Part shown: one piece after another, positions 8,981 to 16,907 of the stretch
Layout: each line of letters starts with the position of its first letter
Numbering within the stretch: position 1 is the first letter of the stretch
NCBI GenBank assembly: GCA_021732845.1
Contig: JAKFUF010000040.1
Span: forward strand, 1-64,000
Direction: 5' to 3'
From: Planctomycetaceae bacterium
GTDB lineage: Bacteria; Planctomycetota; Planctomycetia; Planctomycetales; Planctomycetaceae
Length of the DNA: 64,000 nucleotides
Program-made: the position numbers and the translations under genes
The notes under the pieces: model-generated
Database searches by the model: none
What the model was told of the DNA's origin: nothing
Seen by the model: the letters and a program-made list of their open reading frames with translations, nothing else

Positions 8981-10072
8981 TCACTCCTGTGGCTGCGACT
9001 TTCGCACCTCCTGCCGCAGTTCCTCAAGGGCTTTCGTCACCTGTTCCTGCTGCTTTTGGATGTCGTCAAGCCGCTGCTGCATGGAGAACAGCGTCGGCTG
9101 CTTTTGGAAGTCAACGGCAACCGGCGGCTTGGGCGACGCATCAGGGCGAACAATGGTTGTGTCATGGAAGAAGGTCTGAAACTGATTCGTGAAGCCAGCG
9201 TTGGCGTGTGGCCAAGGGTTCACACTGAAGACATGCTGGCCCTCCCGCTCTTCCACGCGGCCCATGAGCCGTGACAGATACCCCAGGACGCCGATGACGG
9301 CCTGGCTCACGTGCTGCGGTTGGGCGGCGGTCTCCTTTTCCTTCAGCTTCCATTCCCCGTGGCCCTTCTGCCGGACGGTGATTTCCACCGGCCCGCTGCC
9401 CGATTTGGTGATCACCACCGTGATGTCGTCCGGCAGATTCACTGGTGCCATGTGTGCTGCCCGCAATGCCAGGACCGGTCCGGCCATGCGAAAGAACGAG
9501 GAGTTCACACTCGGGTGATTCACCAATGCGGGGGCGGCCTGTGCCTGCAATAAGGCGGTAAACCGGTCCTTCGGCGTGACCGCGATGCTCTGCACCTTGC
9601 CTTGGCGCAGCAGCACAAACGTCAGCGGCTTCTCCTCCGCCTGTTGGACCAGGGCCGTCAGTTGGGTGAGATCGGCCGGCTTGTGCGTCTTGTCGCCGAT
9701 TTTGACTTCCGTGATGATGTCATGCATGGCGAGTCCGGCCTGTTTCGCGGGGCTGTCCTCGGCGACCAGCCGAATCACCAGTCCGCTGCCGTCCGCGAGC
9801 CCCAACTGGGAGCGCAAGGTTTCATCAATCGGGGCGCACGACAGGCCGATCCAGTATTTCAGATCTTTGTATTCGGTGGTCTGAGCGACAGCCGTTGGGC
9901 TGGTGAACCGAATGATGCCACTGGGCGTGGTCTCGATGAACACGCCCGTTGCGGGAACGGGGGGGGCAACCGAGTCGTTGCCGGCTGGCAGTGTCGATGG
10001 CTCTTCCTGAGCCACCGCGAGGACCGGCATCGACAGGACCGCCATCATTCCCCAGAGGACAACTCGCCGCAT
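8981..10072 (-). CDS. Secreted PDZ-domain protein
   Basis: A 363-residue exported protein. An N-terminal signal peptide (hydrophobic residues ~3-19, cleavage near AVAQEE) leads to a PDZ-like domain at about residues 70-170, with the typical GSGLVIRLV...SPAKQAGLAMHDII carboxylate-binding loop region. The end (~325-358) is a predicted coiled coil (QQRLDDIQKQQEQV). No protease triad is seen, so it is a binding or scaffolding PDZ protein rather than a DegP/DegS protease. It is the last gene after the ECF sigma factor and the anti-sigma-like membrane protein (24 nt gap), so a role in sensing envelope signals for that pair is plausible but inferred. ATG start at 10072. Confidence 0.8.
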   Translation of the reverse strand: MRRVVLWGMMAVLSMPVLAVAQEEPSTLPAGNDSVAPPVPATGVFIETTPSGIIRFTSPTAVAQTTEYKDLKYWIGLSCAPIDETLRSQLGLADGSGLVIRLVAEDSPAKQAGLAMHDIITEVKIGDKTHKPADLTQLTALVQQAEEKPLTFVLLRQGKVQSIAVTPKDRFTALLQAQAAPALVNHPSVNSSFFRMAGPVLALRAAHMAPVNLPDDITVVITKSGSGPVEITVRQKGHGEWKLKEKETAAQPQHVSQAVIGVLGYLSRLMGRVEEREGQHVFSVNPWPHANAGFTNQFQTFFHDTTIVRPDASPKPPVAVDFQKQPTLFSMQQRLDDIQKQQEQVTKALEELRQEVRKSQPQE

Positions 10073-10096
10073 GGTTCGCTCCTTCCAAAAAGAGGA

Positions 10097-10738
10097 CTAC
10101 TGAAACGCGACAGGTTGATGTTCAACCACCACGTCGCTGATGGGGGCAATCCCTTGCCGCCCATTCGTCAGAGAGACGGGAACGTACTTTCGTTCCTCGT
10201 GAATCACGTATCCTTGTGCTTCCATCCGCTGCCGCCATTCCTCAGGCACCGCCGATTGCCGCAGCAGTTCTGCCACTCCGGCCCCGTCGGCGTCAATCAC
10301 GGGCACTTCCACCGACTGCCCTCCCGTCGGCCCGTCGGCGAACACCAGCTTCATCGTCTGCGGCATCAATCCTGCGGCTGCCGCGATGGGGGTTGTCACC
10401 GGCAGCGCTGGATCGGCGAAGTTGGCGATCGGTTGGAGACGATGCTCGATCCCCATCCCGAGCCCCAGGCAGATCAGGCCGATCATGCAGGCGATGGCCG
10501 GCTGCAGGCGGTGCTGTGCGACGGGTTTTGTGGGTTTGGGGGGGAGTGCCACAACTACGGGATTCGGAGCAGCACAGGTCCGCAGTTCGCGCCGAAAGGC
10601 CTCGGCTTCGAGCAACCCCAGCGCGAGCCGTTTCCAGCCGTCCGGCGTTTCATCGAGCGTGAGCAGCAGCGCCCGCTGTTCGGAAAACGACAGCTCACCG
10701 TCGATCAGTCGGGTCCACTGCTTGTCGTCGCAGATCAT
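10097..10738 (-). CDS. Membrane anti-sigma-factor-like protein
   Basis: A 213-residue protein whose first ~60 residues (LIDGELSFSEQRALLLTLDE) look like the small helical sigma-binding domain common in planctomycete anti-sigma factors, without the zinc-binding His/Cys set of the ZAS type. One membrane helix follows at about residues 79-98 (IACMIGLICLGLGMG), then an extracytoplasmic part. It overlaps the ECF sigma gene by 4 nt (ATGA), the usual arrangement of a sigma/anti-sigma pair. Confidence 0.75.
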   Translation of the reverse strand: MICDDKQWTRLIDGELSFSEQRALLLTLDETPDGWKRLALGLLEAEAFRRELRTCAAPNPVVVALPPKPTKPVAQHRLQPAIACMIGLICLGLGMGIEHRLQPIANFADPALPVTTPIAAAAGLMPQTMKLVFADGPTGGQSVEVPVIDADGAGVAELLRQSAVPEEWRQRMEAQGYVIHEERKYVPVSLTNGRQGIAPISDVVVEHQPVAFQ

Positions 10739-11277
10739 CGGATCGTCTCGCTGACAGATGTTTCAATCAACCGGTCGCGCAGCCGCTGCCGCGCCCGATG
10801 CAGGCGGGCTTCCACGGCGCTGTGACCGATCCCCAAATGAGCCACCAGTTGGTGGTAGCTCCAGTCTTCGGTGTATTTGAGCAGCAGGATTTCCCGATCC
10901 TTGGGCAGCAATGTCTGCAGCGCCTCGCGCACGGTCTGCCGCAGCTCCATCGCCAGCAGCCATTCCCCTGGATCGAGCCGGTCTTCGGCCGGCCGCCCAT
11001 TCTCGTTCATCCACCGCAACTGCAGCCGCCGCTGCCGGCCCACCCGCCGGCGGTACAGCAGCGACTGCCGCACAGCCAGTCGATACAAAAAGGGTTCGAC
11101 CCGTGCCACCGCCTGCCACTGCACCTGTGGCTTGGACACCGCCAGCGCGACCTCCTGGAACACGTCATCCACCGCGGCGGGTTCTCCCGTCCGCGCCAGG
11201 ATCACCGTGCGCAGCCACCGCCCATGCGCCGCGAGCGCCGCCGCTCCATCAATCGGGATTGTCGGGTACGCATCCAT
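10735..11277 (-). CDS. ECF-type RNA polymerase sigma factor
   Basis: A sigma-70-family protein of about 180 residues: region 2 contains AAVDDVFQEVALAV, followed by an Arg-rich helix, and region 4 is LLPKDREILLLKYTEDWSY followed by a helix-turn-helix that ends in AVEARLHRARQRLRDRL. It would direct RNA polymerase to a small set of promoters when its anti-sigma partner releases it. I place the start at ATG 11277 (MDAYPTIP); a TTG at 11340 would add 21 residues that look non-coding. Its last 4 nt overlap the anti-sigma-like gene. Confidence 0.88.
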   Translation of the reverse strand: MDAYPTIPIDGAAALAAHGRWLRTVILARTGEPAAVDDVFQEVALAVSKPQVQWQAVARVEPFLYRLAVRQSLLYRRRVGRQRRLQLRWMNENGRPAEDRLDPGEWLLAMELRQTVREALQTLLPKDREILLLKYTEDWSYHQLVAHLGIGHSAVEARLHRARQRLRDRLIETSVSETIR

Positions 11278-11349
11278 AACACCAGATTGTTGCCGCCGGC
11301 AGAAAAATCTTGCAGGTGATCGGCAACTTTTCTGGGTCAAATAGGCCGT

Positions 11350-12810
11350 TCAGTCCACATCCGCTTGGCACCACCGGCGGTAAGCCAGCGCAATGGTGGC
11401 CACCCCCGCCACGGCCAGAACTGCCGCGATTGCCAGATTGACTGCGATGCTGATGCCGCCGTTCATCGCCACAGACTGGATCCACATTTCCATCGCCATG
11501 AATGCGCAGAAGGCATAGGCAATGCTGGCGGCCATTCCTGAGCCGCGCCTGAGAAACCAAAGGGCCATTGCGCCGTACGAGCAAAGCTGGCCCGCACCGG
11601 TGCAGACCACGAACAGGAGCAGGGTCTGGATTTGCAGCAGTTCCGGAGCCCAGATGGCCGCGGCGATTCCCAGACAGAGAACGCCTCCGAGCCAGCAGAC
11701 GGTGGTGTCCCACAAGAGCGCCAACCCCAGTTCACGCACGAACTCCCGGCGTGTTCGCGGCCGCAGGGATTCATAACCCAGCCGCTGCAGCCGCATGAAC
11801 CAGGGAAGCCACAGGTTGACAGGGTTGGTCATGACCCCCACGGACATGATCACCACAACGTTCCGGGCTGGATTTGCCAGGCCCGCCAAGGGCGGGATGA
11901 ACACCATCAGTGGAATCAGTACGAGCGTGAACAGCATGAGCCACGCCACGGAGATGGAGGGACTCGTCGGCGAGCCCCCCAGCCGCCAAAGCTGCAAACG
12001 TTGCCACAGGCCGCGTTCGGTGTATCCGGAGAGGTTGTCGACCTGCTTCAAGTTGCTGAACCGGCTCTTCAACGGGTCGGCATTTTTGAGGGCGGCGCGC
12101 TGTTCTTGCGGCAGGGTTGCGAGATGGTCGGCAAAAGCTTTGGCCTGCTCCCGGACGGTTTGACCCCGGCCACGGAGAAGATCGCCCCACAACCGGGCGG
12201 TGGCATATTCAAGCATCTCTTCGTTGAACACCAGCAGCCGCTGGGCGAGGAGCCACAGGGCCAGCAGGCTCAGAATTGCCAAAGTTGCGGACGCAACTGG
12301 GGTTGTTCCTGCGAGGAAAGCGCCGAGCGCGGAGGAGGGAGAGGAGCGCGCCGTGACAAAGATCAAAAAGGGGAATGCCAGGAATCCCAGGGCCGGATGG
12401 TGCAGCGTCCACAACCCCGCCGCCAGGCACGTCAGGAAGATGACGGCCACGCTCGTCGGCGCGACATCGCTGGCCCCCACAAACTCCATCGCCAACATCG
12501 GGATCGCCAGGAACAACAAGGCGATGAACGCGGTCACCAGCAGATGCTTCCGGCGATAATTCGGCAGCAGGGTCGCCCACGGGTGGGCGATGTTGTCCCT
12601 GAGCAGGACGCCCAACAGGCACGCGTTGAAGTACGCGAACATCGCCAAGTACGATTTTCGCGACAGGATGCCGCCAAAGCCTGCCCCCGGCTTCCCCGCC
12701 AGTTCCTGAACATCCACGGAAACCATCACGAGGCACAGGAACAAGAAGCACCAGACCCAAGCCGTGGTGCGGCCCAGGTAGGCTCTGGCGATCTGCAGGT
12801 AATCACTCAT
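11350..12810 (-). CDS. ABC transporter integral membrane subunit
   Basis: A 486-residue membrane protein with about ten hydrophobic helices: five in the first 190 residues, a hydrophilic stretch of ~90 residues, and about five or six in the C-terminal half. It overlaps the preceding ATPase gene by 8 nt, so it is very probably that ATPase's membrane partner. The GntR-ATPase-permease order matches the YtrA-type systems of Gram-positive bacteria, which handle cell-envelope stress or antimicrobial export. The cargo cannot be told from sequence. Confidence 0.8.
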   Translation of the reverse strand: MSDYLQIARAYLGRTTAWVWCFLFLCLVMVSVDVQELAGKPGAGFGGILSRKSYLAMFAYFNACLLGVLLRDNIAHPWATLLPNYRRKHLLVTAFIALLFLAIPMLAMEFVGASDVAPTSVAVIFLTCLAAGLWTLHHPALGFLAFPFLIFVTARSSPSSALGAFLAGTTPVASATLAILSLLALWLLAQRLLVFNEEMLEYATARLWGDLLRGRGQTVREQAKAFADHLATLPQEQRAALKNADPLKSRFSNLKQVDNLSGYTERGLWQRLQLWRLGGSPTSPSISVAWLMLFTLVLIPLMVFIPPLAGLANPARNVVVIMSVGVMTNPVNLWLPWFMRLQRLGYESLRPRTRREFVRELGLALLWDTTVCWLGGVLCLGIAAAIWAPELLQIQTLLLFVVCTGAGQLCSYGAMALWFLRRGSGMAASIAYAFCAFMAMEMWIQSVAMNGGISIAVNLAIAAVLAVAGVATIALAYRRWCQADVD

Positions 12811-13681
12811 GATGCAGCTCCAGGAAGATGTCCTCGAGATTGAGATCCTGCACCGACACCGACGCCGACCACTGCTGGGCGATGCGTTCGGGCAAATCCT
12901 CCGTGAAGTCCTGCACGCTCACCACGGCCTCGTTCCCGGTCACCTTCGCCTGCAGCATGCCCGGCACGCGGAACGCACCGTTCGGCAATGGCGTGGCTGC
13001 CTGAACATGCAGCCGCTTCACACGGTCCTTCAGCTCGTCCAGCTCGCTGCTGTGGACGATCTTGCCGTCCTTGAGGACCGCCACGCGGTCGGCGACACGT
13101 TCCAGGTCCGAGGTGATGTGCGTGGAGAACAACACGGTGCGCTCGCCCACCATGTCGAGCACCGTTTCCAGAAATTGCCGCCGGGCCACGGGATCCAGAC
13201 TGGCGGCCGGTTCATCAAGGACCAGCAGATCCGGCTCGTGACCGAGGGCCAGGATGAACGCCAGCTTCTGCGTCTGGCCCACCGACAGCAGTCCGACCCG
13301 GTCTTCGGGGTTCAACTCCCAGTCGCGCAGCCGCCGTTCGACAAGGGGCTTGTTCCACCGGGGGTAGAAGGCACCCGTGTAGGCACAAATCTGCCGGATC
13401 TTCATCCAGGGCTGGAGGTCGATTTTCTGCGGCACATACCCGAGCCGTTCCTTGCCGGCCGCGCTCAGTTCCCAGGCCGACTCGCCCAGAATGCGGATGT
13501 CGCCCTGCTGCGGGCGTTGCAGGCCCAATGCGCACTTGAGCAGCGTCGTCTTGCCGGAACCGTTCTTGCCGACAAGGCCCAGGACCGAACCGGCCGGCAA
13601 GCTCAACTCCACGTCTTCAAGCACGGATTTGTGACCGAAGCTTTTTGTAACTCCGCGCAGTTCGAGCATCGGTTCACTCAT
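12803..13681 (-). CDS. ABC transporter ATP-binding protein
   Basis: A 292-residue ABC ATPase: Walker A GLVGKNGSGKTT (residues ~35-46), signature region LLSVGQTQK (LSVGQ in place of the usual LSGGQ), Walker B LLVLDEPAASLDP and the switch His in FSTHIT. The last ~70 residues form the C-terminal extension often seen in drug or lantibiotic-type exporters. It overlaps the GntR gene by 8 nt upstream and the membrane subunit by 8 nt downstream, so the three are translationally coupled. Confidence 0.93.
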   Translation of the reverse strand: MSEPMLELRGVTKSFGHKSVLEDVELSLPAGSVLGLVGKNGSGKTTLLKCALGLQRPQQGDIRILGESAWELSAAGKERLGYVPQKIDLQPWMKIRQICAYTGAFYPRWNKPLVERRLRDWELNPEDRVGLLSVGQTQKLAFILALGHEPDLLVLDEPAASLDPVARRQFLETVLDMVGERTVLFSTHITSDLERVADRVAVLKDGKIVHSSELDELKDRVKRLHVQAATPLPNGAFRVPGMLQAKVTGNEAVVSVQDFTEDLPERIAQQWSASVSVQDLNLEDIFLELHHE

Positions 13682-14072
13682 GGCCGCGTTCCTTGAACAG
13701 GGACTCGAGGGCCGCCAGCACTTGCTCCGGTGTCAGGGCCAACTGGTAGGCCTGGGTGGCCACCTGCTCCAGCAGGGGCCGTAGCTCACTCTGTCGCTCT
13801 TTGACCGTACCCTTGGGCGATTTTTGGTTCACGCGCATCCCCAGCCCGCGCACCCGCTCGACGACTCCGTCGCGTTCCAGCAGCGAATAGGCCTTGGACA
13901 CGGTCATCTGGTTGACCTGCAGATCCTGAGCCACCTGCCGCACGGATGGAAGCAGGTCCCCCTCCGCCCACCGCCCGCTGGCGACCAGCGCACGGACCTG
14001 GTCCATCAACTGCCGATAGATCGGCACGCCGGAGGAGGGGTTGACCTGGAAGTGGGAAGAGCTGGGTGGCAT
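13674..14072 (-). CDS. GntR-family (YtrA-like) transcriptional regulator
   Basis: A short GntR regulator of about 132 residues. The winged helix-turn-helix occupies residues ~12-85, with the classic PIYRQLMDQVRALVASG and LLPSVRQVAQDLQVNQMTVS segments; only ~45 helical residues follow, which is the compact YtrA subfamily lacking a ligand domain. Such regulators sit at the head of, and repress, ABC-transporter operons, which is the arrangement here. I choose ATG 14072 (MPPSSSHF); a longer frame to 14123 would run through the candidate operator. Confidence 0.88.
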   Translation of the reverse strand: MPPSSSHFQVNPSSGVPIYRQLMDQVRALVASGRWAEGDLLPSVRQVAQDLQVNQMTVSKAYSLLERDGVVERVRGLGMRVNQKSPKGTVKERQSELRPLLEQVATQAYQLALTPEQVLAALESLFKERGHE

Positions 14073-14082
14073 ATGTGTATTA

Positions 14083-14099
14083 TTAGTGTAATGCACTGA
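14083..14099. promoter_or_regulatory. Inverted repeat in front of the GntR-ABC operon (candidate operator)
   Basis: TTAGTG-TAATG-CACTGA (5 of 6 arm positions paired, 4 perfect inner pairs) lies 11 nt upstream of the GntR start codon in an AT-rich patch. Its position fits autorepression by the GntR protein. No other dyad of similar quality is seen nearby. Confidence 0.45.
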
Positions 14100-14320
14100 T
14101 GCAGTGGCGTCAAGCCTCGCCACTTCTCACTGGTGCTGCCAAACGGGATGGAGCCAGATTTCAAGATCCGCGCCGATTGCCGATTGCCGACAAGCATGGA
14201 TCGGATGCACGGTGCGAAGTACACTCACGCCCGTCGAACGCCGGCTGTGAGAGCCGCCTCATTCCGTGACGCCGACCACCGCCGATTTGCTGCAACCATA
14301 CGACCCTTTGAGCCACCACC

Positions 14321-16144
14321 ATGTCCGTCGCCGCGCCCGCTGGTCAATACTCCCAGAACTGGGACCTCGAATCGCTGCTGCCTGCTCCGACTTCTCCCGC
14401 CTTCCCCGAATTGCTCGACAAGTTCAAGGCGGACCTGCAGAAGCTGGCGGACCAGTCGGAGACGCTGCCAGTGGTAAAGGGTGCCAAAGACGCGGCGGCG
14501 TGGGGCGCGTTTCTCAAGAGCTATGAAACGGTCGATTCCCTCGCGGGCGACCTGGGTTCGTGCCTCGGCTGCTGGGCCGCCGGTGATGCCACGAACAAGG
14601 TCTATCGGCAGTACGAAGCGGTGCTCTCGGCACTGGATCCGTTTCGCGAACGGATCCGCACCAATCTGGAGTTCGGCCTGCGCGATGCCGCGGAAGTGGA
14701 ACTCTCCGCGTTCATCGCCGCCGACCCGTGGCTCAAACGCAACGAGTTTTTCATCCAGCAGCTCCGCAAGAACGCCCGCATGCGGCTGCCCAAAGCCGAA
14801 GAACTGCTTGCGGCCGACCTGGCTGTCGATGGTCTCCATGCCTGGGGCCGGCTGTATGACCGAATCGCGGGCGAGCTGCGAATCAAGCTGATGGAGAAAG
14901 GTGAGATCGTCGAAAAATCGGCGGGCCAGATCCGCTTCGACATGGCCGAAAGGCCCGTCCGCGAAAACAATTTCTACGCCTACGACAAGGCCTGGAAAAC
15001 GGTCGCCGACACCTGTGCCGACGCCCTCAACCACATCGCCGGCACGCGGCTGACGCAATATAAGCGGCTGGGACTGCAAGATCATCTCGACATGCCGCTG
15101 CACAAGAACCGCATGCGGCGCGAGACGCTCAACGCGATGTGGCAGGCGGTTTCCGCCCGCAAGCCGATGCTGCTCAAGTTCCTGGCGAAGAAGGCCGAGC
15201 GGCTGGGGTTGGAAAAGCTCTCATGGTTTGACGTCACCGCCCCCTTTCCTGGCGTGAGCGATACGGCGGGCGGCGATGAGATCAGCTTCGACGCCGGCTG
15301 CAACCTGGTCCAGCAAACGTTCTCGGCCTTCAGCAGCCACCTGGGCGACTTCACGCAGCACTCCTTCAAAAACCGCTGGGTCGAGGCTGAGAACCGCTCG
15401 GGCAAGCGGCAGGGGGCGTTCTGCACCGACTTCCCCACCAAGGGGGAAACGCGGGTGTTCATGACGTTCACGAACACGCACGACAATGTCTCCACACTGG
15501 CGCATGAACTGGGCCACGGCTATCACACCTGGGTCTTGAAGGATGAGCCCCTGTTTCTGCAGGCCTATCCGATGAACCTGGCCGAGACGGCGTCGACGTT
15601 TGCCGAGGCGGTTCTGGCCGACGCGCGGTTGAAGAATTCGCAGTCCAAGGGCGAACGCCTGTCGATCCTCGACCACATGCTCAGCGACGCCGTGGCTTAC
15701 CTGATGAACATCCACGCCCGGTTCATCTTCGAGAACGCCTTTCATCGCGAACGCCTGGACGGCGAGCTTTCAGCCTCCCGGCTTTCCGAACTGATGCTGG
15801 CGGCTCAGAAGGAATCGTATCTCGATGCTCTGGCCCCTGAAGGCTGGTACCCCGACTTCTGGGTGTCGAAGCTGCACTTCTACATCAGCGGGCTGCCGTT
15901 CTACAACTTCCCCTACACTTTCGGCTACCTGCTCTCCACCGGCCTGTTCGCCGTCGCCGCCGACGGCACGCCGAACTTCCCCGACCGCTACCGCAAGTTC
16001 CTGCTGGCCACCGGCTGCCAGGAGACCGAAGCCGCGCTGCAATCCACCTTCGGCTTCGATCTCTCCAAGCCGGAGTTCTGGAACAAGAGCCTGGATGTGG
16101 TGGAACGGCGCGTGGAAGAGTTTATGACGCTGACCGGCTCGTAG
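14321..16144 (+). CDS. M3-family oligoendopeptidase (PepF-like)
   Basis: A 607-residue zinc metallopeptidase that would cleave oligopeptides in the cytoplasm; there is no signal peptide. The active site is HELGHGYH at about residues 395-402 (zinc ligands H395 and H399, catalytic E396), followed by a Glu in NLAETASTFAE (~422) as the third ligand. The length and the C-terminal YFPYTFGYLLSTGLF-type region (residues ~525-540, read here as YNFPYTFGYLLSTG) are normal for M3B oligoendopeptidase F. ATG start at 14321. A TTCA-loop hairpin follows the stop. Confidence 0.92.
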   Translation: MSVAAPAGQYSQNWDLESLLPAPTSPAFPELLDKFKADLQKLADQSETLPVVKGAKDAAAWGAFLKSYETVDSLAGDLGSCLGCWAAGDATNKVYRQYEAVLSALDPFRERIRTNLEFGLRDAAEVELSAFIAADPWLKRNEFFIQQLRKNARMRLPKAEELLAADLAVDGLHAWGRLYDRIAGELRIKLMEKGEIVEKSAGQIRFDMAERPVRENNFYAYDKAWKTVADTCADALNHIAGTRLTQYKRLGLQDHLDMPLHKNRMRRETLNAMWQAVSARKPMLLKFLAKKAERLGLEKLSWFDVTAPFPGVSDTAGGDEISFDAGCNLVQQTFSAFSSHLGDFTQHSFKNRWVEAENRSGKRQGAFCTDFPTKGETRVFMTFTNTHDNVSTLAHELGHGYHTWVLKDEPLFLQAYPMNLAETASTFAEAVLADARLKNSQSKGERLSILDHMLSDAVAYLMNIHARFIFENAFHRERLDGELSASRLSELMLAAQKESYLDALAPEGWYPDFWVSKLHFYISGLPFYNFPYTFGYLLSTGLFAVAADGTPNFPDRYRKFLLATGCQETEAALQSTFGFDLSKPEFWNKSLDVVERRVEEFMTLTGS

Positions 16145-16145
16145 C

Positions 16146-16161
16146 GTCGGCTTCAGCCGAC
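16146..16161 (+). terminator. Short hairpin after the M3 peptidase gene
   Basis: GTCGGC-TTCA-GCCGAC, a 6-bp GC-rich stem with a TTCA loop, starts 2 nt after the stop codon; a related TCGGCTTCAGCCGG copy follows at ~16172-16185. No T-run, so termination is possible only. The same short palindrome may be part of the repeat cluster that follows. Confidence 0.4.
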
Positions 16162-16190
16162 CCGCGTAGTTTCGGCTTCAGCCGGTCCAC

Positions 16191-16232
16191 GACGTGGCGG
16201 GGAGGCCGAAGCACCTGCTGAGCCGCGGTGAA
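16191..16232 (+). repeat. Dispersed GACGTGGCGGGAGG repeat, copy 1
   Basis: One of several copies of a GC-rich element starting GACGTGGCGGG and ending in GAGCCGCGGTGAAC or similar; GGCGGGAG can pair with a downstream CTCCTGCC in most copies. Other copies: 16641-16680, 16762-16794 (inverted), 18016-18039 (truncated), 19169-19207, 19292-19333 (inverted) and 56455-56491. Confidence 0.6.
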
Positions 16233-16257
16233 CTCCATTCGCGGTTTCCTGCCCTGG

Positions 16258-16450
16258 CCTGAAGGGCCATTTCTACCAGCCCAGGGCGAAGCCCTGGGTA
16301 CCAACGCCAGTGAATCATTCGGCCCTGAAGGGGCCGTTCATCGTGAACTCGACGGGTGAACGGCCCCTTCAGGGCCGGTGCAGCCATGTCAACGCCGCAA
16401 CCCAGGGCTCCGCCCTGGGCTGGTAGAAACGGCCCCTTCAGGGCCGGTGG
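16258..16450. repeat. Nested palindromic repeat cluster
   Basis: Three stems nest in one inverted repeat. Inner: GGCCCTGAAGGGGCCGTTCA (16321-16340) pairs perfectly over 20 bp with 16357-16376, loop 16 nt. Flanking: CCCAGGGC-GAA-GCCCTGGG (16280-16298) and CCCAGGGC-TCC-GCCCTGGG (16401-16419). The flanks are inverted copies of each other over about 42 bp (16258-16299 against 16400-16442, a few mismatches and one indel). No frame in the cluster looks like a gene. The shape resembles a REP/BIME-type or non-autonomous mobile repeat. Confidence 0.75.
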
Positions 16451-16495
16451 ATGGATGACGCGATCCTTGGCCGGAGGTTGAACGAAGCGACACTC

Positions 16496-16636
16496 TCACT
16501 GCTTCTCCAGCAACCTCCACCGGACGACTTCCAGGTGCGTCTTGTCGTCGCTGCCACGATAGGAATACGAGGTCACAAGGGTGTGGTCGGCCAGTTGGAC
16601 CGTGGGGCCGAAGCCACCGCCTTGGGATTTTCCGAT
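16496..16636 (-). pseudogene. 3' remnant of the sialidase-esterase gene
   Basis: The last ~46 codons of a minus-strand frame (GKSQGGGFGPTVQLADHTLV, then SYSYRGSDDKTHLEVVRW) are nearly the same as the C-terminus of the 1248-residue protein at 19360-23106. Homology stops abruptly at about 16636, where a dispersed repeat begins. It is therefore a decayed duplicate of the end of that gene, separated from it by the two FGE-sulfatase genes. Confidence 0.8.
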
Positions 16637-16640
16637 GTGC

Positions 16641-16680
16641 GACGAGGCGGGAGTGAAGCTCCTGCTGAGCCGCGGTGAAC
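16641..16680 (+). repeat. Dispersed GACGTGGCGGGAGG repeat, copy 2
   Basis: Directly abuts the sialidase remnant and is an inverted counterpart of the copy at 19292-19333, which lies next to the end of the intact sialidase gene; the two were probably duplicated along with the gene end. Confidence 0.55.
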
Positions 16681-16761
16681 GGGCCGTGTTCATTTCTTGT
16701 CTCATTCTCCAGGCGAAATAAACGCCAATTATACGTTAAAACCACGTCGTTTGTTGCTCGT

Positions 16762-16794
16762 GGCTCGGCAGGAACCTCGCCCTCCCGCCGCGTC
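16762..16794 (-). repeat. Dispersed GACGTGGCGGGAGG repeat, copy 3 (inverted)
   Basis: Plus strand reads GGCTCGGCAGGAACCTCGCC, then CTCCCGCCGCGTC, the reverse complement form of the family, with GGCAGGA able to pair with TCCCGCC. The surrounding bases 16681-16882 show no gene. Confidence 0.5.
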
Positions 16795-16907
16795 GTGCGG
16801 GTCAAGATCGAGACTTGCCGGCGAGCAGGCCACTCCGCCTGGAACTCCGGCCTCTCCAGTCGGGGCTCCGCCACCTCCGGGCCTCCGTTCGCTGCACTGG
16901 TCTGGGC

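Noticed and set aside
9602-10825. Long plus-strand open frame (about 400 codons) opposite the PDZ and anti-sigma genes
   Set aside because: It lies antisense to two well-supported genes, is rich in Arg, His, Pro and Gln, and shows no domain; typical GC-rich shadow.
16681-16882. Possible template repeat or reverse-transcriptase remnant next to the variable genes
   Set aside because: No sequence here resembles the variable block, and no catalytic YxDD-type frame exists in the window.
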